In this document: positions 18,309 to 28,305 of the stretch, one piece after another
Layout of the letters: each line of letters opens with the position of its first letter
Position numbering within the stretch: the first letter of the stretch is position 1
Origin: Natrinema amylolyticum
GTDB lineage: Archaea; Halobacteriota; Halobacteria; Halobacteriales; Natrialbaceae
Length of the DNA: 64,000 nt
Direction of reading: 5' to 3'
NCBI RefSeq assembly: GCF_020515625.1
Contig: NZ_JAIWPJ010000004.1
Span: 124,001 to 188,000 of the forward strand
The notes under the pieces: generated by a model
Databases searched by the model: none
What the model saw: only the letters and a program-made list of their open reading frames with translations
What the model was told of the DNA's origin: nothing
Made by a program: the position numbers and the translations under genes

Positions 18309-19085
18309 CTATCCGCGGATATAGCCGCCGTTGACGCTCACCACTTCAGCGGTAATCCAATCTGCGGCGTCGCTCGCCAGGAAAGCGACGGTGTTGGCGA
18401 TATCCTCGGGCTGGCCGAGCCGGTCGAGTGCGTACGATTCAAGCACTTTGTCGCGGTACTCGTCGAGCCAATCTGCAGTGGCAGGGGTCTCGGTCGTCCC
18501 GGGTGAGACGACGTTCATCCGGATCCCGTGTTCGCCAACTTCCTTGGCGACGTTCATTGTGAACGCGACGTTGCCGGCTTTTGCGCCACCGTAGACGGCG
18601 AGAGACGGATCGTTTCCTTTGTAAGAGTCGCTGGCGTAATTGATGATACAGCCGCTCTCTTGGTCGATCATGTGTGAGAGCGCGGCGTGGGTACAGTTCA
18701 TCGTTCCGAAGTAGGTGACTCCGACCGACCGCTCCCAGTCCTCGGGCGTCGACTCGAGAAACGACGACGTTCGCGTACTCAGTCCAGCATTGTTGACGAG
18801 GATATCGATCGAACCGAACTCGTCGACGGTGGTGTCAATCATTTCGACGGCGTCATCGTACGACGAGACATCCGTTTCGATCGCAATGGCTCGCGTCTCG
18901 TACTCGTCTTCGATAGCGTCCGCCGTTTCTTCGGCACCCTCAATGTCTACATCGGCAATGGTAATGTTCGCACCCATGGCAGCGAAGGTCTCACAGACTG
19001 CTTGGCCGATTCCGCTCGCACCACCAGTGACAGCGACACCCTCATCTGTAAAGTCGAACTTATCCGCAAGTGAATTTTTGGGCAT
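18309..19085 (-). CDS. SDR family NAD(P)-dependent oxidoreductase
   Basis: A classical short-chain dehydrogenase of about 258 residues, with the cofactor motif TGGASGIG, the NNAG motif, and the YGGAK active-site pair (YxxxK) preceded by a Ser in INYASDSYKG. An acidic residue ends the second strand (ADVD), which favours NAD over NADP. The ATG at 19085 (MPKNSLADKF) is preferred to one eight codons upstream. It could oxidise a hydroxyacyl-CoA or an alcohol intermediate; the substrate is unknown. Confidence 0.88.
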   Translation of the reverse strand: MPKNSLADKFDFTDEGVAVTGGASGIGQAVCETFAAMGANITIADVDIEGAEETADAIEDEYETRAIAIETDVSSYDDAVEMIDTTVDEFGSIDILVNNAGLSTRTSSFLESTPEDWERSVGVTYFGTMNCTHAALSHMIDQESGCIINYASDSYKGNDPSLAVYGGAKAGNVAFTMNVAKEVGEHGIRMNVVSPGTTETPATADWLDEYRDKVLESYALDRLGQPEDIANTVAFLASDAADWITAEVVSVNGGYIRG

Positions 19086-19509
19086 GTTTGCTCTGTTCCG
19101 TCGCATCACACATAAGCGTACGGGCGCCTACCTGTTGGAATCGAAAGATTTCAGTCCGGATTAGCAACGGCGACCGACTGCATCCGCTGGACGTCGTATC
19201 ATCTGATGAGTAGTTTCTCCAAGTCAGTTGGGCGTGAAGGAATGGAAGAATGGTACCGAACGGCATCGATGTAAAACAGCGGCGTCGATACCCGATATTG
19301 TTCGAGAGACAGGAGCTACATTTCGGAAGAGGGATCAAACGTACTGACCTGTTTTACAGACTTGAAAGATATATTTTTGTACCAATATAGAAAAATAACT
19401 GGAAAGTGGTGTAACGTCCACAGTGACCTTCTGCAGTAGCAATGTTTCAGCGGTTGCTGGATCGGTTCCTGGAATAGTATGGGAAATTATGATTATGGCA
19501 TATTATTTC
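19086..19509. other. Intergenic region, AT-rich
   Basis: Between the SDR gene and a transposase remnant lie about 420 bp of AT-rich DNA with no convincing gene. It probably contains the SDR promoter and debris from past insertion events. Confidence 0.4.
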
Positions 19510-19818
19510 CTAAAATAGATTTTCAGCCGCGTTCCGAGTTCCATGTTCTTCGTATCGAAATCGGAGTCCGTGATCGTGAAGTGCAGTTTTGAGCCACGGT
19601 GCTGAATCGACGAAAAACACGGCGTCATCAATGTCGTGTTTCTGCCGAAGTTCAGTGAGAAACATCGAGATTAGTGCTATCTTTCCCGTTGAATAGAGCC
19701 TTATGTGAAGAAATTCGCTGGTTTCCGGATCGAGATCAGTGTACAGCCAGTAGCGCTGATTATCGAGTTGGATCCCCAGTTTCGTCGATCGCAATATGAT
19801 CCGACCGGTCTCATCTAC
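19510..19818 (-). pseudogene. IS6/ISH-type transposase fragment, frameshifted
   Basis: Read leftward, one frame gives DHIAIDETG and a second frame then gives QLDNQRYWLYTDLDPETSEF, FVDSAPWLKTALHDHGLRF and RNAAENLF before a stop. These match the DDE catalytic core of IS6-type transposases of haloarchaea, including the first Asp (IDET) and second Asp (VDSAPW). The frameshift, lack of an N-terminal DNA-binding region and lack of the last catalytic Glu region show it is inactive. Confidence 0.75.
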
Positions 19819-19828
19819 CGGCTATAGA

Positions 19829-20068
19829 TCAACCTTTTATAATTATTATGAACTGTTGAGAAACTCGTTCGGTACAGAATATTTCCATTATAGAAACAAT
19901 ATCTGAAAGTGATAACATAGAGGCAGACGATTTCTGGCACGAACTACCAGCAAATCGCACCGCCATACCCTTCATTCTAATCTGAGGTACTGGGTCGTCG
20001 AACGATTCGACCGTTACGTACTCCGGACTACCGAATCCGGTGAACGCTGCAGTTCGCTCGGACGCCAT
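19829..20068 (-). pseudogene. Possible zinc-type alcohol dehydrogenase/quinone reductase N-terminal scrap
   Basis: The first 30 codons read MASERTAAFTGFGSPEYVTV, then ESFDDPVPQ, which resembles the N-terminus of MDR-type dehydrogenases (substrate strand, then a short acidic DDP loop). Similarity then stops and the rest is low-complexity, AT-rich sequence. It is best seen as a gene truncated when neighbouring mobile DNA rearranged. The family call rests on a short stretch and is uncertain. Confidence 0.4.
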
Positions 20069-20200
20069 CGGTATATAGGTCCCGTCCAGCGGAGACGGAA
20101 CAGACGCAGCGGGCCGATGGGGTGCGGCGCGCCATCATCGCGGGACGCAGTCTCGACAGTTGCGGAAAGCGTTTTATCGCCGGGTGAGAGTCAGTACCAC

Positions 20201-21040
20201 ATGCCATCGACCGTCGACTATACCGTCGATTCGCATCGAGCGGCCGCGCTCGTCACACTCGACCGTCCCGACTCGCTGAATACGCTGAACGACCGCCTGA
20301 TCGAGGACCTGTGCGACGCGATCGCTCGAGCGGAGGCCGACGACGAGGTGAGAGCGATCGTCCTTCGCGGCGCGGGTGACGAGGCGTTTTCGGCCGGCTA
20401 CGACATCACCCCAGCGGAGGAAGATGGGGAGGAGGAAGACTCCGTTCCGTCGGTCGACGACCTCCTCGACGAGTTCGACGCCGCGACCGATCACGTCCAC
20501 GCCGTCTGGGAGTGTGACACGCCGGTGATCGCCGCTGTCGACGGCTACTGTCTCGCCGGCGGGAGCGACCTGGCGATGGCGTGTGACCTCGTGATCGCGA
20601 CCGAGGAGTCGGAGTTCGGCTATCCAGGGCTGCGGATGGCCGGCGTCCCGCCGACGCTCGTCTACCCGTTCGTGATGAACCTCCACGAGGCGAAGGAACT
20701 GCTCCTCTCGGGCAAGATCGTCGACGCGCAGCGAGCGTCGGAGTTAGGGATGGTCAATCGCGTCGTTCCGCGGGATCGACTCATGGCGACGGTCTTCGCG
20801 GAGGTCGAGGAGATCCGGAAGATGCCGGGCACCAACGTTCGCATCCTCAAACAGGTACTCAACGGTGCCGCGGAGATGCAGGGCGCAAAGCCGATGTTCA
20901 GGTTCAGCGAACTGTTCGACGCGCTCGGCCACCACACGGAGTACGGCAAGGAGTACTACCGCATCGCGGCGACCGAGGGGTTCGATGCGGCGCTCGAGTA
21001 CATGAACGAACGAAACAAGGGAACGAGGCCACCCGAGTAA
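20201..21040 (+). CDS. enoyl-CoA hydratase/isomerase family protein
   Basis: About 279 residues of crotonase fold with FSAGYDITPAEED and CLAGGSDLAMACD oxyanion segments. At the two classical Glu positions it has Asp (GGSD) and Gly (GYPG), so simple enoyl-CoA hydration is doubtful. ATG at 20201 (MPSTVDYTVD) is chosen; upstream in-frame sequence has no similarity. A short acidic insert (EEDGEEEDS) lies in the lid region. It converges on the acyl-CoA ligase gene. Confidence 0.86.
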   Translation: MPSTVDYTVDSHRAAALVTLDRPDSLNTLNDRLIEDLCDAIARAEADDEVRAIVLRGAGDEAFSAGYDITPAEEDGEEEDSVPSVDDLLDEFDAATDHVHAVWECDTPVIAAVDGYCLAGGSDLAMACDLVIATEESEFGYPGLRMAGVPPTLVYPFVMNLHEAKELLLSGKIVDAQRASELGMVNRVVPRDRLMATVFAEVEEIRKMPGTNVRILKQVLNGAAEMQGAKPMFRFSELFDALGHHTEYGKEYYRIAATEGFDAALEYMNERNKGTRPPE

Positions 21041-21131
21041 CCGGAACAAGGCCGCCCGAGTGACCGGAGCGAGGGAACGAGGCCGAGCGAACGACCGGAC
21101 GCGGGTGCTCGTATCGCACTGCCGACCGCAC

Positions 21132-22706
21132 TCAGTCCTCGTCGCGGAGCTTGTACTTCTGGATCTTTCCGCTCGGGTTCTTGGGGAGGGCGTCGCGGAA
21201 CTCGTACCGTCGCGGCCGCTTGAACTCGGCGAGGTCGTCGCTCGATCGGCAGAAGTCGTCGAGGTCGTCCGCGGTCAGGTCGCCGTCCGGAACGACGTGC
21301 GCAACGACGCGTTCGCCCCACTGGTCGTCTTCCTCGCCGATCACCGCGACTTCGGCGACGCCGTCGTGCTGGTAGAGGACGTTCTCGACTTCGGTCGGGT
21401 AGATGTTCTCGCCGCCGCTGATGATCATGTCGTCGATCCTGTCGACCAGGAAGAGGTAGCCGTCCTCGTTGAGATAGCCCGCGTCGCCCGTGAAGAACCA
21501 GCCGTCGCGGATCGCGTCCGCCGTCTTCTCCGGCAGGTTCCAGTACTCGTCCATCATCGGCGGCCCCTGCAGGATGATCTCGCCGGTCTCCCCGGTCTCG
21601 ACGGTGTCCATCGGCGTGACGGGATCGTTCGGGTCCTCGTTCTCGGTGGGCTCGACGATCCGGACCTCGTGATTCGGCGCGGCCCGCCCGACGCTCTCGA
21701 GATGCTCCCGAACCTCGAAGGGGAGGATGAACGTCGCGCACGGCCCCATCTCCGTCATCCCGTAGGCCGTGGCGTAGTCCTCGGTGAACGTCTCGATACA
21801 CTCCTCGAGCAGCGACGGCGGCATCGGGGCGGCACCGTAGACGCCGAGTTCGAGCGACGAGCCGTCGAACGACGCCATCTCGTTCGACTCCTCGAGCAGT
21901 TGCCCCCAGATCCGCGAAGCGACGAAGAGGTGGGTCGCGCGCTCCTCGTCGACGACTTCGAGGGCGCGTCGCGCGTCGAAGTCGTGGAGGATCACGGACT
22001 TCGCGCCGAGGTTGATCCGCGTGAGCAGTCCGCAGTTGAGTTCGGCGTTGTGGTACAGCGGCATCGCCGAGATTCCGACGTCCGTGAAGTTCAGCCCCAT
22101 CTGCCCGGCGTAGAGCATGTTGTGGTACGTCGCGTCTCGATGGGAGTGGACGACCCCCTTCGGTCGGCCGGTGGTCCCGCTCGTGTACATGATCGCGTAC
22201 TGGTCCGTCGAATCGACCGAGACCGGCGGCGTCGACGCGTCGGCGCGCTCGAGCAGGTCGTGGAACCCGGCGGCGTAGTCGGGCGTGCGTTCGACGTCGT
22301 CGTCGACGTACACGTACTCCTCGACCGTTCCGAACTCGTCACGGCCGCTCTCGACCGTTTCTCGCGTCGCTTCCTCGAAAACGAGGACTGTCGACTCGGA
22401 GTCGTCGAGGATGTAGCCGACCTCGCTGGGCGCGAGGCGGTAGTTTATCGGATTGAAAACCGCACCGGCCCGAAGGAGACCGAACAGTGCGATAGCGAAC
22501 TCCGCGGAGTTGTGGAGCAACAGCGAGACGCGGTCGCCGCGTTCGACGCCGCGCTCTCGGAGCGCGTTCGCGAACCGATCCACTCGGTCATCGAATTCGG
22601 CGTAGGTCAGGCGGACGTCCTTTCGAGGGTAGACGATCGCCTCCCGATCGGGATACTTCCGCGTCGTCCGCGACAGCGTCTCCGGTAGCGTGGGAAGGTA
22701 ACCCAT
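21132..22706 (-). CDS. AMP-dependent acyl-CoA synthetase/ligase
   Basis: A 524-residue adenylate-forming ligase. The P-loop is YTSGTTGRPKGVVHSH, followed by AYGMTEMGP, the hinge region FTGDAGYLNEDGY and the C-terminal PKNPSGKIQKYKLRDE with the catalytic Lys. It makes acyl-AMP and then acyl-CoA from a free acid, ATP and CoA. The size and FADD-like layout fit medium/long-chain or cyclic acids. It diverges from a crotonase/acyl-CoA dehydrogenase pair and is a likely entry step for the local pathway. Confidence 0.92.
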   Translation of the reverse strand: MGYLPTLPETLSRTTRKYPDREAIVYPRKDVRLTYAEFDDRVDRFANALRERGVERGDRVSLLLHNSAEFAIALFGLLRAGAVFNPINYRLAPSEVGYILDDSESTVLVFEEATRETVESGRDEFGTVEEYVYVDDDVERTPDYAAGFHDLLERADASTPPVSVDSTDQYAIMYTSGTTGRPKGVVHSHRDATYHNMLYAGQMGLNFTDVGISAMPLYHNAELNCGLLTRINLGAKSVILHDFDARRALEVVDEERATHLFVASRIWGQLLEESNEMASFDGSSLELGVYGAAPMPPSLLEECIETFTEDYATAYGMTEMGPCATFILPFEVREHLESVGRAAPNHEVRIVEPTENEDPNDPVTPMDTVETGETGEIILQGPPMMDEYWNLPEKTADAIRDGWFFTGDAGYLNEDGYLFLVDRIDDMIISGGENIYPTEVENVLYQHDGVAEVAVIGEEDDQWGERVVAHVVPDGDLTADDLDDFCRSSDDLAEFKRPRRYEFRDALPKNPSGKIQKYKLRDED

Positions 22707-22805
22707 ACCCGTCCGTTTCCGTGATCAGCGTGTTAGCTCTTTCGTCCGCAACGCGCCGACCGCCACGGGGTTTTATAGGGGGAACCGACATCTATTCGGG
22801 CGGAC

Positions 22806-23603
22806 ATGCAGGAGTACGAAAACCTAGCGGTGACGCTCGACGACGACGTCCTCCGGATCGCGATCGACCGACCGGACGCACTCAATGCGGTGAACGCCCC
22901 GCTCCACACCGAACTCGCCGAGGTGTTCGACGACGCCTACGACGCCGACGCGAGGGTGGTCGTGCTCACCGGGAACGGCGACGCGTTCTCCGCCGGCGGC
23001 GACGTGAACTGGATGAAAGAGAGCGTCGAGGAGCCCGGGAAGTTCCTCGAGACGGCCCGTGAGGGCGAGGAGATCATCGAAAGCATCGTCAACCTCGAGA
23101 AGCCGGTGATCGCGAAGGTAAACGGCGACGCGACGGGACTGGGTGCGACGCTCGCGCTCTTCTGTGACATCGTCATGATGAGCGAGGACGCGCGGATCGG
23201 GGACCCGCACGTGAACGTCGCGCTCGTCGCCGGCGACGGCGGGGCGGTCATCTGGCCGCTCCTGACGAGTCTGAACAAGGCGAAGGAACTGCTGATGACC
23301 GGCGAGTTGCTCTCCGCAGAGGAGGCCGAGGACCTCGGACTCGTCAATCACGTCGTCCCCGCTGACGAACTGGACGACGCTACCGACGAGATGGTCGAGA
23401 AACTGGCGACGGGGCCCCAGACTGCGATCAGATACACGAAGAAGACCCTGAACAGCTGGCTCGAACTCGGAAACGACCTCGCGCTGACGAAAGGCATCGC
23501 GCTCGAGGCGGCGGCCCAACAGCATCCCGATCACGAGGAAGCCGTCGAGGCGTTTCTCGACGGGCGACGGCCCGAGTTCCCGAGCGGCCGCGACCGCGAG
23601 TGA
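22806..23603 (+). CDS. enoyl-CoA hydratase/isomerase family protein
   Basis: A 265-residue crotonase-fold protein with FSAGGDVNWMKE and GDATGLGATLALFCD. The two classical hydratase Glu positions are Thr (LGAT) and His (GDPH), so the reaction is probably not standard hydration. The C-terminal region (NSWLELGNDLALTKG) matches the family. An acyl-CoA dehydrogenase gene follows after 74 bp on the same strand, and the acyl-CoA ligase gene is divergent across a 99-bp promoter region. Confidence 0.87.
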   Translation: MQEYENLAVTLDDDVLRIAIDRPDALNAVNAPLHTELAEVFDDAYDADARVVVLTGNGDAFSAGGDVNWMKESVEEPGKFLETAREGEEIIESIVNLEKPVIAKVNGDATGLGATLALFCDIVMMSEDARIGDPHVNVALVAGDGGAVIWPLLTSLNKAKELLMTGELLSAEEAEDLGLVNHVVPADELDDATDEMVEKLATGPQTAIRYTKKTLNSWLELGNDLALTKGIALEAAAQQHPDHEEAVEAFLDGRRPEFPSGRDRE

Positions 23604-23677
23604 CGCCGATCCGACGGACGAGGAACAGAGACGAGACCGAACGGCGATAGACGACACCTGACCGACGATACCAGCCA

Positions 23678-24814
23678 ATGACGACAGCACTGACAGCGGA
23701 ACACGAGGCGATTCGCGACGCGGTTCGCGAATTCGCGGAGACGGAGATCGAACCGGTCGCCAGAGAGTACGACGAGCCCGGCGCGGTACAGTTCCCCCGA
23801 GAGGTCTTTCGGGACGCCGCCGATCTGGACTTTCTGGCACCGCACTATCCCGAGGAGTACGGCGGTGCGGGGATGGACTTTCTCTCATCGGTCATCGTCC
23901 ACGAGGAGTTCAACCGCGCGGATCCCGGGATCGGGACCGCCGTCCTGACCGGCAAGTTCGGCACCGAAATGCTCCTCGAGTACGGCGACGACTGGCAGAA
24001 AGAGGAGTTCGTCCGGCCGGTCCTCGAGGGCGAGGCCGTCTGCGGCACCTCGATCAGCGAACCGGACGCGGGGAGCGACGTCGCCGGGATGCGGACGACC
24101 GCCGAGAGGGACGGCGACGAGTGGGTCCTCAACGGGAGCAAAACGTGGGCGAGCAACAGCCCAGTCGCGGAGTTCATGATCGTCATGGCGAAGACCACCC
24201 CCGATGCGGGCCACGGCGGGATCAGCGCCTTCATCGTCCCGACCGAGACGGACGGGTTCGAGATCGGCAACGATATCGAGAAGATGGGGCTTCGGGCGAG
24301 CCCGACCGCCGAGATCGACATCACGGACGCGCGGATTCCCGAGGACCACCTCGTCGGCGAGGAGGACCGCGGCTTCGCGCAGTTGATGGAGTTCTTCAAC
24401 GAGAATCGGATCCTCGTGGCGGCGAACGCGCTCGGTGCCGCCGCCGGGGCGTTCCGCCACGCGTTCGAGTACGCCCACGAGCGCGAAGCCTTCGGGCAGC
24501 CGATCGGGGACTTTCAGGGCCTCCAGTGGAAGCTCGCGGATATGATAACCGGGATCGAAACCGCCCGCTCGACCACCTATCGGGCGGCGGCCGAACTGAT
24601 GGCCGGCAACGATCCGCGGCGACTGGCCTCCATCGCCAAGTACTACACGAGCGAAATCTGCGAGGACGTCTGCTCCGAGGCCGTCCAGATTCACGGCGGC
24701 TACGGTTACACGCGGGAGTTCCCCGTTGAGAAGTTCTATCGGGACTCTCGAGTACAGAAGATCGTCGAGGGGACGAGCGAGATCCAGAAGAACATCATCT
24801 ACGATAGTCTCTAA
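23678..24814 (+). CDS. acyl-CoA dehydrogenase
   Basis: A 378-residue acyl-CoA dehydrogenase with the full canonical set: ISEPDAGSDVAGM, then IHGGYGYTREFPVEKFYRDS, and KIVEGTSEIQKN with the catalytic Glu at the short/medium-chain position. It introduces the alpha-beta double bond and passes electrons to electron-transfer flavoprotein. It is the only one of the three dehydrogenases here with the standard catalytic Glu. Co-transcription with the upstream crotonase gene is likely. Confidence 0.93.
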   Translation: MTTALTAEHEAIRDAVREFAETEIEPVAREYDEPGAVQFPREVFRDAADLDFLAPHYPEEYGGAGMDFLSSVIVHEEFNRADPGIGTAVLTGKFGTEMLLEYGDDWQKEEFVRPVLEGEAVCGTSISEPDAGSDVAGMRTTAERDGDEWVLNGSKTWASNSPVAEFMIVMAKTTPDAGHGGISAFIVPTETDGFEIGNDIEKMGLRASPTAEIDITDARIPEDHLVGEEDRGFAQLMEFFNENRILVAANALGAAAGAFRHAFEYAHEREAFGQPIGDFQGLQWKLADMITGIETARSTTYRAAAELMAGNDPRRLASIAKYYTSEICEDVCSEAVQIHGGYGYTREFPVEKFYRDSRVQKIVEGTSEIQKNIIYDSL

Positions 24815-25074
24815 CGGCCGCAGTACGTCCGCGAAGGACGGAATACCGGTCCACAGTGGCCCGGCCGCTCGCCACTGTGACCGAGCGCGTCGGAGCAGAC
24901 GGGATCGATCCGCTACCGGCGAACCGAGCGATCGGAAGAGCGAGAAGTATCGACTGATCGATATAACCGATCGGTGGTGTCAGCGGCGTCATACCACGTC
25001 TACCGCGATTTCATAACTATTATTATAGAAAGAGATATAAGGGAACCTCCGGGATTTACTGGTGGTCGATACCA

Positions 25075-26430
25075 ATGAGCAATGAGTCCAACGAGCAGAC
25101 TCGCTACGGCAGTGGCATCTTCGATCGAACGGATCGCCGAACCGTCCTACGGACGATCGGAGCGGGGGCAGCGGCCACGTCGGTCGCGGGGTGTCTAGGC
25201 GGCGGTGGTAGCGGAGATACGATAAAGATCGGGCACATCATGGCCGTCGAAACGGACAACGGTCTCGGATCGGAGCGGTCGGCGCAGTTAGCCGTCGATC
25301 AGCTGAACGAGAACGGCGGCATCCTCGACCAAGACGTCGAACTCGTGACGGCCGACTCTGCCGGGCAGCCCTCCGAGGCGCACTCCGCAGTGACGGAGAT
25401 GATCAGTCGGGAGAACATCCAGATGCTGGTCGGGACCATCGTGAGCGAAGTCGCGCTGTCACTGGTTGACTTGGCGTCCGAGAACGACTTGCCCTTCATG
25501 ATCACCGGTGCGGCGTCGCCGCGTATCTTCGCCGAAAACCACGCACAGAACTACGATCAGTACAAGAGCATCTTCCGGCCCGGACCGGTCAACTCGATCA
25601 AACAGGCCGAATACCTCGCGGAGTACGGCCAGTTCCTTAGCGAGGAACACGGATGGGACACGATGGCCGTCGTCTCCGAGGACGCCGCTTGGACGCAGGA
25701 CATCACGGACATTACCGCGGGACTCCTCGAGGATAACGGAATAGACGTTTCAGTCAACGAGCGGGTCGCGCTGGATACGAACGACTGGACGCCGATCCTG
25801 GATCAGGTCGAAAGCTCCGGCGCACAGGCTATGATCGGGGCGCTCTCACACATCCCGATCACCGGCATGACCGCGTCCTGGTCGCGAAACGAGTACCCGT
25901 TCTCCGTCGACGGCGTCATGATCGCCGCGCAGTCGCCGCAGTTCTGGTCCGACACCGACGGCACCGCGGAGTATCTGTCCACGGCGACGGCCGCCGCGGA
26001 CGGGTTCGCGGACATCACGCCGAAGACGAGCGAGGTCATGGACGCCTACCAGGCCGAGTACGATTCGCGGCCGACGACACCGACGTTCGTCGGATTCATC
26101 ACCCACGACGCGATCAATCTCTACGCGGAGGCCGTCGAGCGCGCGGGCACTGCGAATCACCAGGAGGACATCGACGCGATCGTCGAAGAGTTGCAAGCGA
26201 CCGACTTCCAGGGATCGTTCGGACAGATTCAGTTCCAGGGCGAGGACGACGAGTACCCGAACGACGTCTATCCGGGCGAAAGCGCGGGCGACGAGTACGC
26301 GCCGTTTACCGTCACGCAGTGGCAAACGGCGGAAGAGGGCGACGGAATCGGCGGGACGGACGGTACGAAACGCTGCGTCTGGCCCGAGACCTACCAGAAC
26401 GGTGACCATCAGCCGCCGTCCTGGATGTAA
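25075..26430 (+). CDS. branched-chain amino acid/amide-type ABC transporter substrate-binding lipoprotein
   Basis: A 451-residue type I periplasmic-binding protein. The N-terminus has a Tat signal with lipobox (RRTVLRTIGAGAAATSVAGC, about residues 21-40), so it would be exported folded and lipid-anchored on the outer face of the membrane. The body shows the Leu/Ile/Val-binding pattern (KIGHIMAVETDNG, then ENGGILDQDVELV). It opens a five-gene operon with permeases and ATPases. An AT-rich block with TATA-like sequence lies at 25016-25041. LivJ-like proteins also take up amides, aromatic and dicarboxylic acids, so the ligand may be the acid degraded by nearby CoA genes. Confidence 0.92.
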   Translation: MSNESNEQTRYGSGIFDRTDRRTVLRTIGAGAAATSVAGCLGGGGSGDTIKIGHIMAVETDNGLGSERSAQLAVDQLNENGGILDQDVELVTADSAGQPSEAHSAVTEMISRENIQMLVGTIVSEVALSLVDLASENDLPFMITGAASPRIFAENHAQNYDQYKSIFRPGPVNSIKQAEYLAEYGQFLSEEHGWDTMAVVSEDAAWTQDITDITAGLLEDNGIDVSVNERVALDTNDWTPILDQVESSGAQAMIGALSHIPITGMTASWSRNEYPFSVDGVMIAAQSPQFWSDTDGTAEYLSTATAAADGFADITPKTSEVMDAYQAEYDSRPTTPTFVGFITHDAINLYAEAVERAGTANHQEDIDAIVEELQATDFQGSFGQIQFQGEDDEYPNDVYPGESAGDEYAPFTVTQWQTAEEGDGIGGTDGTKRCVWPETYQNGDHQPPSWM

Positions 26431-26441
26431 TCACTGATAGC

Positions 26442-27302
26442 ATGCTCTCAGAGATACTCACGATCGTGATCGTCGGGGCGATGATCAGCGCGATCTACGC
26501 CCTGATCGCGATCGGATTCACGATGATCTTCGGCGTCGGTGGGATACTCAATCTCACCCACGGCGCGTTGCTCATGCTCAGCGCCTACGCGTACCTCGTG
26601 GCCCAGCCGTACATCGGCCGACTCGGGGGCGTAATCACCGGTGTCCTCGTCGCCGCACTCGCGTCGTACGGCGTCTACATGGGCCTCGTCAGGTACATCG
26701 AAGAGCACGTCGTCATCACGTTTATGGCGACGATCATGGCCGCACTCGCTATCCAGGAGGCGATAACGATGGGATTCTCGCAGCAGGCGCGCGTTCTCGA
26801 GCCCATGGTCCCGGGCTCCATCGCGGTCGCCGGCACCCGGATGCAGTACGACCAGCTCCTGGCGTTCGTCGTCTCTTGGGTGCTGATCGGTCTGCTGTGG
26901 TACTACGTCACAAATACGAAGAACGGACGCGCGATCCTCGCGACGTCGATGAGCGAACGGGGTGCGATATTCACCGGCGTCGATCTCCCGCAAGTCCGGC
27001 GGCAGACGTGGCTCATCGCGGGCGCGTTCGCCGGCGTCGGCGGGCTCTTCATCGGACGCCTGCAACAGACCAGCCCCGAGATGTGGCTCGAGCCGCTGAC
27101 GCTCGCGTTCATCATCGTCATCATCGGCGGCGTCGGTTCGATCAAGGGGTCGATCATCGCGGCGTACCTGATCGGCTACATCGAGACGCTCACGGTCGAA
27201 CTCATCGGCGCCCCGTACCGCGTCGTGGTAGCGCTACTGATAATCATCGCAGTGATCATGTACCGGCCGGAAGGCCTCTACGGGAGGGAGTACCTTGAGT
27301 AA
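26442..27302 (+). CDS. livH: branched-chain amino acid-type ABC transporter permease LivH
   Basis: A 286-residue inner-membrane permease, nearly all hydrophobic helices (ISAIYALIAIGFTMIFGVGG near the start). The C-terminal half contains GAFAGVGGLFIGRLQQ and a cytoplasmic coupling region IIGGVGSIKGSIIAAYLIG, typical of LivH. It begins 12 bp after the binding-protein gene and overlaps the livM start by 8 bp, so the genes are clearly one transcript. Confidence 0.93.
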   Translation: MLSEILTIVIVGAMISAIYALIAIGFTMIFGVGGILNLTHGALLMLSAYAYLVAQPYIGRLGGVITGVLVAALASYGVYMGLVRYIEEHVVITFMATIMAALAIQEAITMGFSQQARVLEPMVPGSIAVAGTRMQYDQLLAFVVSWVLIGLLWYYVTNTKNGRAILATSMSERGAIFTGVDLPQVRRQTWLIAGAFAGVGGLFIGRLQQTSPEMWLEPLTLAFIIVIIGGVGSIKGSIIAAYLIGYIETLTVELIGAPYRVVVALLIIIAVIMYRPEGLYGREYLE

Positions 27303-28305
27303 CGAATACGACCGCTCCGGCGAGCCAGTATTGCAGCGGTTCACGAGGGAGTTCCTCGGCGAACCGAACCGATACCAGATCACGGCAGTCGGGGTCGCGC
27401 TCCTCGCGCTCTTCACCCTGCCGTTCTGGGCCGCCCAGTACCTGTACGTGTTCGCGTTAGCGAGCATCTGGGCCATCTTCGCCATGGGCTGGGACATCAT
27501 CAGCGGCCACACCAACTATATCAGCTTCGGTCACTCCGCGCTGTCCGGCGGCGCCGCCTACATGACCGGGATCCTCGTCCACAACGTCAACCCCGATATG
27601 GCGATGTACATCACGTTCCCGCTGTCGATTCTGGCGGCGGTCGCCATCGGGCTCCTGTTCGCAGTGCCGACGCTGCGACTCGAGGGGCCGTACTTCTCGC
27701 TGATCACGCTCTTGGGCGTGCTGGTGCTGACCCAACTCGTCTACATTTACGGGGAGTACACCGGCGGCGAGCTGGGAATCACCGCGGTGTCGACGTTCAC
27801 GTACGATCTCACGAGCCTGTACTACTACACGCTGATCCCGATGCTGCTCATCGGTGCCGTACTGGTCGTAGTCAGTCAATCGAACGTCGGGCGGATCCTG
27901 CGCGCGATCGGTGAAAACGAGGCCGCGATCGAGTCCTCGGGGATCGACACGACGAAGTTCAAACTGTGGTCGTTCCTGCTGAGTGCGATCACGATGGGGA
28001 TCGGCGGTGCGATGCTCGCCCACTTCTACGGGAACGTCACCCCGTCGACGGTCCTCGTGATCGACCGCAGCCTCGAGATGGTCGCGATCGCAGTCATCGG
28101 CGGTATGGGAACGATTGCCGGCCCGATCGGCGGCGCGTTCGTCTTCATCTTCCTCCGCGACGAGGTGCTGACGGTGTTCGGATCGACCGGTCGGTGGCTC
28201 GCGCTGTGGCTCATCGTGCTGTTCTTCCTCGTGTTCCTCCGGGACGGGATCTTCCCGTTCATCTGGTCTCGAATCGGGTCCATCGGAGGTGGTCGCGATG
28301 AGTAG
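27295..28305 (+). CDS. livM: branched-chain amino acid-type ABC transporter permease LivM
   Basis: A 336-residue permease of the LivM group with about eight to ten hydrophobic helices. The markers are [12 protein letters not shown] in the first third and the coupling motif [17 protein letters not shown] near the C-terminus. The proposed start is an unusual TTG at 27295, within the end of livH and just after GGGAGGGAG, a good ribosome-binding site. It pairs with LivH to form the channel. Confidence 0.92.
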   Translation: MSNEYDRSGEPVLQRFTREFLGEPNRYQITAVGVALLALFTLPFWAAQYLYVFALASIWAIFAMGWDIISGHTNYISFGHSALSGGAAYMTGILVHNVNPDMAMYITFPLSILAAVAIGLLFAVPTLRLEGPYFSLITLLGVLVLTQLVYIYGEYTGGELGITAVSTFTYDLTSLYYYTLIPMLLIGAVLVVVSQSNVGRILRAIGENEAAIESSGIDTTKFKLWSFLLSAITMGIGGAMLAHFYGNVTPSTVLVIDRSLEMVAIAVIGGMGTIAGPIGGAFVFIFLRDEVLTVFGSTGRWLALWLIVLFFLVFLRDGIFPFIWSRIGSIGGGRDE

